Shown piece by piece: positions 1-10,370 of a stretch of 64,000 nucleotides of DNA. The stretch comes from Larix kaempferi. Its lineage: Eukaryota > Streptophyta > Pinopsida > Pinales > Pinaceae. Each line of letters opens with the position of its first letter. Within the stretch, counting starts at the first letter, position 1. Position numbers and translations under genes: made by a program. The stretch covers positions 13,386,001 to 13,450,000 of the forward strand of contig BSBM01000068.1 in the NCBI GenBank assembly GCA_027924585.1. Reading direction: 5' to 3'. Under the pieces are notes generated by a model that saw nothing but the letters and a program-made list of their open reading frames with translations, was not told where the DNA came from and searched no databases.

Positions 1-933
1 GTTGATAGGGGTCTTATCTTTAGAAGCGGCCCCTATTTCATGGGCCCTCGAGGTCTCTACTTGAATCGCTGGAGCTTATCCTTCGACCCGAAGAAGGATG
101 TTCCTTCCGTCGTTCTTGTTTGGGTACGTCTTCCCCACCTACCGCTCCACTGTTGGAATGATGATACCCTTCAAGCCATTGGAAACTCTCTCGGGAAATA
201 TATTGATAAAGCTGAGCCGAAAGGCCCTCTCTTCTCTTGTGCCAAAATTTGTGTGGAAGTCGATTTGGAGAAAGGTTTATCGGAGGAAGTAAACCTTTTC
301 ATGGATGGATGGGAGTATATGCAGAAGGTGGATTATGAACAACTGCCGTTCAAGTGTAAAAAATGTCATGAATATGGCCATTTTGTCAAAAACTGCCCAA
401 AGACAGTTCAACAAACCCCTAAGAAAGTTCAAGATAAAGGATGGCAGCAAGTAAAAAAAAGGAAAAAAAACAACTATGATCCCTCACCCCTCTAATGAAA
501 CCCAACCAAAAATCATACAGGGAACTTCGTCTGAATCTAGAGGGGTTGCTACAATCAATAAGTTCCAGGACTTGCCCATTGAAGAAGGGGAAATAGACAT
601 TCTTGAGGAAAAACCAACAGAACATGGTAGGGAAGAAAGCATCATTCCCACCTCCTCCCCCACTGAAGAGACAATCAGAACTAATGTTGGGGGCTCCACC
701 ACCCCTGGTGGCTCATGGGAAGACAAGGTCAAAAGCAAATTTGTACCATCCTCCTCGTCTCTGGACATCTCATCGGAATCCTTAGAGGAAACAGAAGAAG
801 TGCAATCGCCTAACACCAGAGGAAGGAAGTCGCACAGGTACCATAGAGAACTCGAGGCTGAAAGAGAAATAGAACTGGGCAGGAAAAAAATCTTGGAAGA
901 TATGAAGCTGCTTCAGAATTCAAAAGCTCAGAA
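1..933 (+). pseudogene. LINE ORF1 (RNA-binding, DUF4283-like with zinc knuckle), 5' part
   Basis: This is the ORF1-type nucleic-acid-binding protein of plant L1 LINEs, which coats the element RNA. An open frame from the window start to 495 shows a DUF4283-like segment (motif VWVRLPHLP) and then a CCHC knuckle at about 352-396 (C-x2-C-x4-H-x4-C, with CHEYGHF in the middle) and a basic tail KKRKK. The frame ends at 493-495, but a second frame (476-933) carries on with an acidic, Ser/Glu-rich tail. The switch lies in the A-rich runs at about 453-472, the likely site of an indel. The 5' end is outside the window. The copia insertion splits the frame after residues KAQ; the remaining 17 or so codons are at 7,145-7,196. 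Confidence 0.85.
929..933. repeat. Target site duplication, left copy (cagaa)
   Basis: The 5-bp cagaa immediately left of the first LTR is repeated at 7,140-7,144 immediately right of the second LTR. Five bp is the normal duplication length for copia integrases, so this fixes both ends of the insertion. Confidence 0.93.
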
Positions 934-1391
934 TGTTCGGGTACATAGGGTACTCCCAAAAGACCGAACACCAAGAGTAACCACTTCACACAAACATATC
1001 ACAAATCGATACATCGATGTTTTGACGTGGTTTAAACCCTCGTGAGGGAAACACTCCATGGCCTCGGCCAAATAGCTTCTACGGAGTAATTTATTATGCA
1101 AAGAAATAAAGCTACAAATGAGCTTCTCATAATCGATCAACTAGACAATGACCCTCCATGCTCTTTAAATAGAGATCATGGACCAATCGGGTGTTAAGCC
1201 ACAGATCAAGGTTAGGTATGATCTAAGAGAAGTTGAGCCGTCGGATCACTCTATGTCTAGAACATATCGTGACCGTTGGATTAAATATTTACAAATGCAT
1301 ACTAATGCATATTAAAGAAACACACTTTTCCTAACGGATATATTACACAAGTTGATCTTAACTAACTCCTAAGTGTTTAAATATCCTAACA
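934..1391 (-). repeat. Copia-1 3' LTR (left copy)
   Basis: A 458-bp direct repeat of 6,682-7,139, starting TG and ending CA. Because the element lies on the minus strand this is the 3' LTR. The polypurine tract abuts it at 1,392. Confidence 0.95.
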
Positions 1392-1400
1392 TTCCCCCTT
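1392..1400 (-). other. Copia-1 polypurine tract
   Basis: On the minus strand aagggggaa lies directly upstream of the 3' LTR, the normal place for the primer of plus-strand DNA synthesis. Confidence 0.85.
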
Positions 1401-1446
1401 AAGAACAACTTGGGATAGGATTGAAGGATTTACAAAGTTGACACTA

Positions 1447-2237
1447 TTAGGAGAAAGAAGGAGGCATTAGAGCCAATCCCCCCTTAATGACAAGTTCCTG
1501 AACTCCTAACATAGATCGAAGTTTAGAAAACTTCGCTTCTGTAAGAGACTTGGTGAAGATGTCTGCAACTTGATCATCTGTAGGACAAAAGAGCACTTCA
1601 ATAACAAGATCATGAACAAGATTTTTGATGAAGTGCATATGTAGCTCAATGTGTTTGCTACGTTGATGTAGGACTGGATCTTTGGCAAGCTTGATGGCAC
1701 TTTGATTGTCGCACCAAAGTTGAGGAGGCTGCTGCTGCTCGAATCCAAACTCTGAAAAGATCTGTCGAAGCCATAAAGATTCCTGATTGGCATTAACTGC
1801 GGCTCGATATTCTTCCTCTACTAAAGAAAGAGCAAGGGCTTGTTATTTGTTGCAAGCCCAAGTGACAGGTCCAGATCCCAGATTGAAAACATAACCTGCT
1901 GTAGACTTTCGATCATCAGGATCGCCGACCCAATCTGAATCAGTGAAACCAACCAACAAAGTTTCCCCCCTGTACTGTAATGAATCTCAAACTGAATTGT
2001 ACCTCGAATATATCGAAGTATTCTTTTAGCTTCTTTCCAGTGACTTTCATGAGGTGTTTGCATATAACGGGAAACACGACCAATGGCAAAGGAAAGGTCA
2101 GGATGGGAATGAGTCAAGTATAAGAGACTACCAACAAGTTCACGATACAAGGTGGCATCTACTTCAGGTGAAGTACAAGTGGCAGAAAGTTTGACTCTAG
2201 ATTGGAAGGGAGAAGGGGCAGGTGTACAATATTCCAT
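1447..2237 (-). pseudogene. Copia-1 RNase H / pol C-terminus
   Basis: The C-terminal part of copia pol degrades the RNA of the RNA-DNA hybrid. The upper frame (2,237 down to 1,821) contains the end-of-RT segment with LVGSLLYLT and RYIRGT. After a frameshift the frame near 1,950-1,640 reads the RNase H core (DSDW, WCDNQSA, RSKHIELH), and the last frame (1,638 to 1,447) ends with DDQVADIFTKSL and LGVQEL. These are the family's standard closing motifs. At least two frame changes break it. The stop at 1,447 lies about 50 bp before the polypurine tract, as in intact elements. Confidence 0.88.
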
Positions 2238-2288
2238 GTGAAAGTGACGAAGAAGGTCACAAGCATACTTAGACTGAGAAAGAAAGAT

Positions 2289-3065
2289 TCATTCTTTAGT
2301 TTGCAAGACTTGGAGACCAAGAAAATAATGCAAATGTCCTAAGTCTGACATTTCAAAATTTTGCTTAAGACTGGATGTCACATGGGTTATAAGCTCAGGG
2401 TCACTACCAGTAAGAATAAGGTCATCAACATATAGAACAAGTATGATGAAAAGGTTTCCTACTTTCTTGGTATAGACATTGGGGTCAGAATGACATCTAG
2501 AAAAACCAGTGTCAAGGAGAAAGCTATCCATTTTGGCATACCAAGCTCTAGGAGCTTGCTTAAGGCCATATAAGGATTTCTTAAGGCGGCAGACAAGGCT
2601 AGTGTTATTCTGAACATATCCAGGAGGTTGTTCCATGTAAATTTCCTCCTGTAAATCACCATGTAAGAAGGTAGACTTGACATCCATTTGATGGACTTCC
2701 CAGTTGTGTAAGGCTGTAAGGGAAAGAATAAGGCGGATGGAGTTCATTTTTGCGACAGGAGCAAAAGTTTCATTGTAGTCAATCCCTTCAACTTGGGAAA
2801 AACCTTTCGCAACTAACCTTTCCTTAAGTCGTTCAAAACTTTCATCTGATGCATACTTAGTTCTGTAGACCCATTTACATCTGACAAGTTTTCTTCCTTT
2901 TGGAAGAGGTACAAGATCCCAAGTATCGTTCGCCATTAAGGAACAATATTCTTCATCCGTAGCTGCATCCCAATCTGGATTTCCTGAAGCTTCTGCAAAG
3001 GTTCCTGGATTTGATTCTTGGAAACTTGAGCCAAAAGAGAAGAGGCTCACTGAAACTAAGAACAT
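2289..3065 (-). pseudogene. Copia-1 reverse transcriptase
   Basis: This is the Ty1/copia reverse transcriptase that copies element RNA to DNA. The 258-codon frame shows WVYRTKY, LVAKGFSQ, DYNETFAPVA, HQMDVKSTFLHG, SLYGLKQAPRAWY and the catalytic LYVDDLILTG, all in family order. The N-terminal start is only the first Met after a stop; the true domain is part of a polyprotein continuing from integrase. The catalytic aspartates are present. An upstream stop and the frameshift into RNase H isolate it. Confidence 0.93.
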
Positions 3066-3130
3066 GTTTGATGTTGATCTTTAGGATCACTGGCAAGATC
3101 ACCAGCTACTTCAGATGTTGAATGGACCCA

Positions 3131-4525
3131 TCAAGGAAGCATTTGTGCTAGTGCAACTGAAGGAACATGAGCAGGCAGGGGTGGATTTTCATCCTCACTG
3201 TCATCATCAGAAACTGGAGTTGGAAACTTGTCAAGGAAGTTGTAAGAAGAAGAAGAAGGCACAATCGTCGAATCGGGCTCGCATGCCAAAGATGGCACAA
3301 TCGTCGAATCGGGCTCGCAGGCCAAAAGATTTTCATCAAATTTAACATCTCTTCTAATGATTACATCATGAGAATGTGGTTGAAGAAGTCTCTAACCTTT
3401 TACATCTTCAAAATATCCAACAAATATGCACTTTTCACTTTTAGGCTGCAATGCTTTCCGTTTTTCATCCGGAATGTGAGCCCATGTTTCACTACCAAAC
3501 ACACAGAAGTGACTTACATTTGGTTTAATTTTACTCCATGCTTCTTCCGGTGTGATACCTTGTAATGTTTTAGTGGGGGTGCGATTAACTATGTAATTTG
3601 CACAATTAATGGCTTCAACCCAAAATTGAAGACTTAGTCCCTTAGATTGGATCATACAATTAGCCACTTCTTTTAAAATGCAGCTCTTCCGTTCAGCTAC
3701 ACCATTTTGTTATGGTGTATATGGAATAGTGTGTTGTTGTTGGATTCCTTGTTCAGTGTAGAAAGTATTGAACTTGTTGTTAACATATTCTCCTCCATTG
3801 TTAGATCTTAACTTAATAATTTGATGACCAGATTGTTTTTCAACAAGGACCTTGTAGGCCAAGAATATGTTAAATAATTTGCTCTTAAGTTTTAGGAAAT
3901 AAACCCAAGTGCATCTGGTGTAATCATCAATGAAAGTTAAGAAATATTTGAAACCAGAAAAGGAAGCAGATAGAAGAGGACCACACAAGTCACTATGCAC
4001 AATCTCCAAGGGAACCGAGGTGTGCCAAGAGGCGTCAAAATTGTCCTGATGAAGTTTTTCGAGTACACAACCGGAACAAACACCATCCCTATAAGATACC
4101 ATCGGAAGACCTGCCACCATATTGTCTTTACATAGTTGTTGCAATGAGCAATAATTTAAGTGACCAAATCGCTCATGTCAAAGTTTGCTCAAGTTATCAC
4201 TATGAGCAACGAAAACTGAAGGAAAAGGTGATGACCCAAAGTTGTTAAACTTGTACAACCTGGTAATTTCATCAACAATTCCAGTAGCTAGGACCTGTTG
4301 AGGATCTTTAAAATCCTTGATTACAACTTGGTGAGGTGTAAATGTCACAATTTTACCTTCACCAGAATGAGTGATTTGATAGACTGATAACAAATTGCAG
4401 GAAATTCTTGGAACACATAGTACATCACTGAAATGACCATTATATACTGGAACTGTTCCAACTCCTACAACACTTAGAGATCTATCATCACCAACAAATA
4501 TTTGTTTGGTGTTACATTCATGCAT
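3131..4525 (-). pseudogene. Copia-1 pre-integrase and integrase region
   Basis: The integrase part of the polyprotein inserts the cDNA. The frame 4,525-4,178 carries the post-protease segment (FSDVLCVP, NLLSVYQ). The frame 4,144-3,710 carries the pre-integrase cysteines (CSGCVLEK) and the core with IVHSDLCGP, TFIDDYTR and SNNGGEYV. A stop at a conserved Gln (TP-stop-QNGVAERK) interrupts it near 3,709. The frame 3,667-3,392 continues with FWVEAINCANYIVNR and IFVGY, and 3,325-3,131 is the acidic linker with the 12-residue duplication. At least three stops separate these pieces. Catalytic Asp residues are visible; the Glu segment lies just after the stop. Confidence 0.9.
3258..3329. repeat. In-frame tandem duplication of 36 bp in Copia-1 pol
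   Basis: Two adjacent 36-bp units (3,258-3,293 and 3,294-3,329) differ at only a few bases. On the minus strand they encode the 12-residue block LACEPDSTIVPS twice, in the variable linker between integrase and RT. The reading frame is preserved. Confidence 0.9.
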
Positions 4526-5544
4526 AGTAGAAAGATGGCTTGATCCTTATCCATATGATAAGATGCTCCAGAATCAATGCCCCATTCATTTGAAGTAGAA
4601 GAAGAAGATGCATTATAATAATAACTAGAAGCACAAAGTGCATGCCCATGAGAGGTAGATTCTGAAGACGAATCTAAGCTGATGTGGTGCTTCTTCATTG
4701 CTGCTTCCAAGGCTGCCATCTTCTTGAAACATTTAGATTCATCATGATTATCTTTCCCGTAATAGTTGTAATGACGCTCAGTCTTCTTGCCTTTTGGCTT
4801 GGATCCTTTGTCATTTTGTAAAGAAGGAGCCGACTGAGACGGTTTGGGACCCTTGTTTGACTTATTATTGCGAAAATTATGTTTCTTGGGAGGCTTGGAC
4901 TTTTCTTTCTGTTGGGACAATAAGGTTTTCCCAGATATATCTGCATTGTTAATTATTCCAAGATGGATGAGCTTATCTTGCTCTCTCATCAAGGAATCAC
5001 AAAAATATTCAAGACTAGGATCTTGATAGCTAGCTGCATTCAATGATTCTTTCATGGAGTAAAATATAGATATAAAAACAGAATATGCAGGTCCAAGTTT
5101 AGAAAGAATATGATAAATACATTGTTTTTCTTTCCTCTTAATCTTACATTCTTTACATAAGAGTTTAAGAGTTTTGTACTTAGATAAATAATCTTGTATA
5201 CATGAAAAATCACTTGGATTTAAATAAATCAACTCATTTTTGAGTTGGTGACCTCGAATTTCATTGTGTTTACCAAACACATATTCCAATTTGTCCCAAG
5301 CAGCATCAGGTTCATCAATTCTAGATATGTGGAATCACAAATCAGTATAGATTGACATCTCAATCAATCCACGAGCTTCGTCACATCTATTTTCCCATTT
5401 TATTTTCTTGTCATCATCAGTGGGTTCTGTTTCTTTCCCTGAGGTAATTCTGAAAAGTCCTTTACTTCGTAGAACATCCTCCATAAGAGATTTCCATGAG
5501 AAATAGTTGAAACTGGTAAGTAGAATATCACAAGGGGCGGCCAT
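4474..5544 (-). pseudogene. Copia-1 gag and protease
   Basis: Gag forms the particle and protease cuts the polyprotein. A Met start at 5,544 opens MAAPCDILL, then FNYFSWKSLMEDVL, typical of copia gag. An in-frame stop near 5,334 splits it, and the same frame continues from 5,289. The expected CCHC knuckle near 4,770-4,730 reads HYNYYGKDNHDESKC, with both first cysteines replaced by Tyr, so RNA packaging would fail. The protease catalytic motif WGIDSGAS follows at about 4,585-4,560. The frame then shifts before the pre-integrase region. Just upstream lies a 1.1-kb untranslated leader. Confidence 0.88.
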
Positions 5545-6669
5545 ACTACAAATTAATAGCTATAAAAATAAAAACCAATAGTCTAGATGAAAAGAGATCA
5601 AAAAATAGGCAATTTAAAAAAAACCGGCACTGAAAACTGACTCCGTATGATGAAGTTATGCTTGAATAAAGAAAAAGTTGAAGATGTCCCCAATAGTAAC
5701 ATGGTAGATAGAGAATGATTAGCTAAAAAAAATGACTCCCCTCTTTCCAAGATGAACCTTTCACAATCACTTTACAAGAAAGTTGCTTTAAGTGATTCAC
5801 TTTTGTAAAATAAGTGATTTCACTTTTACAATGATGTTACTTTAAATAGTGCAACAATAAAAATGAACTTAAGTGACTCACTTTTTATTTTTATTTTTTA
5901 TTATTTAAGTAAGATGCACTTTTACAATAAAGTAACTTGAAAATAGAAATTGCATGCACTTTTTCTTTTAAAAGCAACTTCCGAAGATTTGAATTCAAGA
6001 CTTATTAAGGAATAAAACAACTTTGAACCAAGTGAGTTAGATTAAAAGGTATGTAAAATATGAAAAGGAGGAAGGGTTTTTTTTTTTTTAACTCTTTTTG
6101 CTCCGTTTTCGTGATTGTCTTTTTTCCTGCAAATTACACCATAAACCGAAACAAAAAACTTTTCCATGCTTGTGGGGTTAGATCTTATTAGTTTGTCCGA
6201 AAATTTTACGTTTTCTCTCTGTTTCTAATTTGCCGAGATCACACAAGGTGCACGACAAAGAGCATACGCAGCCAAGAAAAACCCTTTCCCTTTCTGTTTC
6301 TGATTCGTCGAGATTGTACAAGGTCACGGCAAAGAGCATACGCAGACAAGGAAAGCAACAATCCGAAACTAAAAAAAAACTAATAATAAAAACTGATAAA
6401 ATATGAGATTTTTTTTTTTAAACAGAAAAAAAAAAAACGTCACTCTAACATTATACCTTGAGATATGATGAAATATGCATTTCTGAAGCAACCAGAAACT
6501 GTTTTCGATCAAATGAAAACTATTTCCCAATGGAAATGACACCCCGGACACAATGGAACACCTCCCACAACTCAGAAATGCACAAAATAACCAGAACCAA
6601 AAACCCTTTCAAGTTTCGGCAACAATAGTTCAAGATCTAGATCATAACCGAAAGCAGCTCTTCATAAAA
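5545..6669 (-). other. Copia-1 leader with internal repeats
   Basis: A 1.1-kb stretch between the primer-binding site and gag without a coding frame. At about 5,740-5,960 it is rich in short aagtga/tcactt words on both strands. At about 6,215-6,350 two imperfect tandem units of about 75 bp share the word aaagagcatacgcag. Long A and T runs occur at 6,068-6,090 and 6,408-6,437. Confidence 0.7.
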
Positions 6670-6681
6670 GCTCTGATACTA
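6670..6681 (-). other. Copia-1 primer-binding site (initiator Met tRNA)
   Basis: On the minus strand the 12 bases after the 5' LTR read tagtatcagagc, matching the usual tggtatcagagc complement of plant initiator-Met tRNA with one change. Confidence 0.85.
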
Positions 6682-7139
6682 TGTTCAGGTACACAAGGTA
6701 CTCTTAAAAGACCGAACACCTAGAGAAACCACTTCATACAAATAGATCACAGATCGATACACCAATGTTTTGACGTGGTTTAAACCCTCGTGAGGGAAAC
6801 ACTCCACGGCCCCGACCAAATAGCTTCTACGGAACAATTTATTATGCAAAGAAAGAAAGTTACAAATGAGCTTCTCATAATCGATCAACTAGACAATGAC
6901 CCTCCATGCTCTTTAAATAGAGATCATGGACCAATTGGGTGTTAAGCCACAGATCAAGGTTAGGTATGATCTAAGAGAAGTTGAGCCGTCGGATCACTCT
7001 ATGTCTAGAACATATCGTGACCGTCGGATTGAATATTTACAAATGAATACTAATGCATACTAAAGAAACACAATTTTCCTAATGGATATATTACACAAGT
7101 TGATCTTAACTAACTCCTAAGTGTTTAAATATCCTAACA
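6682..7139 (-). repeat. Copia-1 5' LTR (right copy)
   Basis: A 458-bp partner of 934-1,391, starting TG and ending CA, followed by the right cagaa at 7,140-7,144. It is the promoter-bearing LTR of the minus-strand element. Confidence 0.95.
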
Positions 7140-7196
7140 CAGAATGGTGCTAAAGAGGGAAGGTCCCGAGCAGGACCTCATATTGCAAAGAAGTAA
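7140..7196 (+). pseudogene. LINE ORF1 C-terminal end
   Basis: Removing the copia insertion and one copy of cagaa keeps the ORF1 frame open for about 17 more codons (AKEGRSRAGPHIAKK) to a TAA at 7,194-7,196. The stop shares its last A with the ORF2 start codon (TAATG). This shows the insertion hit just short of the ORF1 end. Confidence 0.8.
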
Positions 7197-8140
7197 TGTT
7201 AATCATCTCTTAGAACTGCAGGGGTTTGGGTGGATTGAACAAAGTAGAAGCCCTAAAAAGCATGATTAAATCCGAAAAGCCAGATCTTTTACTAATCCAA
7301 GAGACTAAAATGCAGGACGTGGAGATCATGGCCCACTCACGTTCTTTTTGGAAAGAATGCCATGGCTCTGCACTCAATGCTCGTGGGGCCTTCGAGGGTA
7401 TTGCTACCCTGATTTCCCATAAGTTCTCTCTTTTATCCTCCACCGTGAATCCTCACTAGCTGTTAATTGAAATAAAAGACAATGATAGCAAAGTCTCTCT
7501 ATTCATCTGCAATGTCTATAGTCCCAACCACTATAGGGATAAGATCAGCTTCTGGACTGATTTGAGCAACCTCAAAGACAGCATGATCGGGAAAAATCTA
7601 ATAATCGTTGGCGATTTCAATGTCACCAAATCTCAGCAGGAGAAGAGAGGAGGTAACATTGTTCGTGATCCCTTTGGTGAAAATCTCAAGGACCTTCTTG
7701 CTGATCTGGACCTTATAGATATTCCCCTTAAAAATGCAAAATACACCTGGAATAATAGAAGATGCGGAATGGGTCATATTGCGGCTAAACTGGATCTCTT
7801 TCTGGTAAGCTACTCTTTATTTAATTCTGATCTTTTACTTTGTGCTTTCTCCATCCCTTATGCCTCCTTGGACCACAAGCCCATTTGCCTTTCTATCTCC
7901 TCACCTGAAAATATTGGTACAATACCCTTCCGCTTCAACCTGCTTTGGATCCGTCATCCTGACTTCTTTGACATTGTCTCCCAAGCCTGGTCATTGAAAT
8001 TCCGTGGTTCCCCTTGCTTCATTTGGGAGTCTAAGCTCTGTGCCGTAAAGTTTGCTCTAAAACGTTGGGCTAAGTCCTCCTTTCAAAACCCTAGTCACTC
8101 TAAATTATGTAGTCAATCCAAGCTTGCCACCCTTCAATAA
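7196..8140 (+). pseudogene. LINE ORF2, apurinic/apyrimidinic-type endonuclease domain
   Basis: The endonuclease nicks target DNA to prime reverse transcription. The start is ATG at 7,196, giving MLIIS, then a stop at the conserved Trp before NCRGLGG. The family motifs follow: LLLIQETK near 7,277-7,300, NVYSPN near 7,507-7,524, VGDFNVT near 7,607-7,627 and LDHKPI near 7,869-7,886. Stops lie at 7,211 and 7,457 in the same frame, both where Trp is expected. The Glu of QETK and the Asp/Asn of GDFN are intact. The frame ends at 8,140 and the downstream part is in another frame. Confidence 0.9.
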
Positions 8141-10370
8141 AGGATGGAAACTGATGAGGTCTCTCCCTCCCTTTTAAGCCATAAAAAATATTTGGAGCTC
8201 GAAATCCTCAATGCAACCAAGAAAGAAGAGGAAAACTAGAGAATCAAGTCAAGACAATTATGGCTCAAGGGGGGGACAGCGACACTAAGTATTTCCACAA
8301 TCAAGCTAAAGCCTGCCGCAACCATAATGCTATAAGAGAGCTGAAAAATATCAATGGGGAAAAGATAAGTAGTCAAGATAATTTAGAAATGCATGCCTTC
8401 AATCACTTCAAGGAGCTCTTCAGTGACAGTGGAGAAATAGATTTTGAGGAACAAGCAGATCTTATTGAAGGCATTCCCAATCTGGTCTCAGACAATACCA
8501 ATAGAGAGTTATCAAAGCCAATCTTGGAACACGAAATCATAAATGCAATTTGGTCCCTACAAATCGATAAAGCACTAGGCCCTGATGGTTTCACCATAAT
8601 TTTTTACAGGGCTGCCTAGGGAATTATTAAAGAGGATCTAAAAATAATTTTCAACTGGACTAGGAAAAAAGACAAAATTGGAGGGGCAACCAACTCTTCC
8701 TTTCTAGCCCTCATCCGAAAAGATAAAGCTCCTGGTTCCCTTGGCTAGTTCAGACCGATCTCCCCTTGCAACTCCTCCTACAAAATCCTCTCTAAGATCC
8801 TTGCTACTAGAATGAAAAAAATTATGGGGAAGCTTGTCTCTGAGTCCCAAGGGGGTTTCCTTGTTGGCCGCCAAATCCTGTATAATATTATTATGGTGCA
8901 AGAAGCTATCCATTCAAGCATGGAGAAGAAACATTAAGGTATGGCCATCAAGCTAGATATGGCCAATGATTTTGACAGAGTGAATCACAAATTTCTCTTT
9001 GATATTATGCTTAATTTCGGCTTCTCTAGCAAGTTCGTAATATGGATCAAAGCATGCATCCATAGCCCTTGAATTGCCCCGCTAGTCAACGGTAGAACTA
9101 CTAATTTCTTCCTGGACTCTAGAGGTTTGCGCCAAAGTTTCCCCTTGTCCCCTTTCCTCTATCTTCTAGTTGCTGACTCCATGAGTAGGAAACTTCAATC
9201 TCTCCAAGCCTCGGGAGATCTCAAAGGAATAAAATTTGTTCAAGGTGTAAAGCCGATTAACCACTATCAGTTTGTCGATGACACCATTTTTCTCAGAGGT
9301 GCCTCCTCAATTAGTGCTGAGCTTTTCAATCTAGTCCTCTCCTCTTTTCTTAGGGCATCTGACGATAAAGTCAATTCTGAAAAGTCCAAAATTTATGGCT
9401 GGAACTGCTCCCCGGGAACCCTGGTGAGAATCTCTAGGATTCTGGGGTTTGAAGGAATAGGGGATTGGAATTCCTTCATTTATCTTGGCATCCCTATCTT
9501 CAAAGGCAAAAAAAGAGTGGCAGACTGGCTTGGGCTAGTTGCAAAACTAAAAAAAAAAATTAATGCCTGGGGTTCAAGATGGCTCAACCCTGCTGGCAAG
9601 TTGGTTCTTATCAAGTCCATTGTCTCTGCCTACCCTCTTTATGCTTGCCCCATCTCTCTCGCCCCCAAATCTTCGATGATGGAAATTTCCAAAGAACTCA
9701 GAAGATTATTATGGAAAGGAGGGAAAACCAACAAAACCAATAAATTCCACTTAATAAATTGGGACACTGTCTGCAGAACAAATATTTTTGGAGGAGCTAG
9801 AATCAAAGATCCCTCTCTGATGAATTTGTCCCTCGGCACCAAAATTCTCTGGAGGATCATCTCTGGAAAGAAGGCTCGGTGGAAGGAAATATTCTATAAA
9901 AAATACATGCCTGGAACAAGAAAAAGATGTGTGGACAATATTGATCCAGAGAGAAAGGGAAATTCCATTTGGAACCTATGCAAGCAAGCAGCCTTTATTA
10001 TACAAAATAATCTCTTGTGGATCCCAGGCAACGAAAAAAAGATTAAGATTTGGAAGGATAAGTTTTGCTCAAGCCCACCCGTGAACTTTCTTTTTGAGTT
10101 CAGTGATTTGAAACGATGGATGGAGCAAGCAGACATTCACACTTTATATGACTTATCCACGTGGTCAGCTCAAGGAAGGTGGACTGGCTGGCGGTCTCTC
10201 GATCTTCCAGATCATCTTCTTCATGAGTACAATATTATCCTCTCTCTGTTTCATGGAGCTCACCCTATTCATCTCTCGATGAAAGATAATCATGGCTGGG
10301 GGAAAGTTGGATCCTTCTCGGTAAGGGAAGGTTATAACTACTTGGATGCCCTCAAAATCAATGCAGTAAG
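8141..10370 (+). pseudogene. LINE ORF2, reverse transcriptase domain
   Basis: This is the L1-type reverse transcriptase. After a frameshift between 8,140 and 8,260 the frame reads SRQLWLKGGDSDTKYFH, GPDGFTIIFYR (8,577-8,610), FRPISP, SQGGFLVGRQI, IKLDMANDFDRV and the catalytic FVDD at 9,271-9,282. The thumb and C-terminal region follows in the 440-codon open part from 9,127 (YLGIPIFKGKK, LINWDTVC). Stops at about 8,617, 8,748, 8,935 and 9,072 sit at positions expected to be Trp or Gln. Without RT activity the element cannot move. Confidence 0.92.

Larger units (their letters stand above)
934..7139 (-). mobile_element. Complete Ty1/copia retrotransposon (Copia-1) inside LINE ORF1
   Basis: A 6.2-kb element on the minus strand has two 458-bp LTRs, a primer-binding site, a polypurine tract, and gag-protease-integrase-RT-RNase H in copia order. 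It is flanked by a 5-bp duplication. By eye the LTRs differ at about 27 of 458 positions (about 94% identity), mostly transitions, so the insertion is not recent. The coding region has several stops and frameshifts, and the gag zinc knuckle has lost cysteines. It cannot be autonomous now. Confidence 0.95.

Noticed and set aside
3115-3345. Plus-strand frames across the 36-bp repeat
   Set aside because: Shadow of the minus-strand copia linker.
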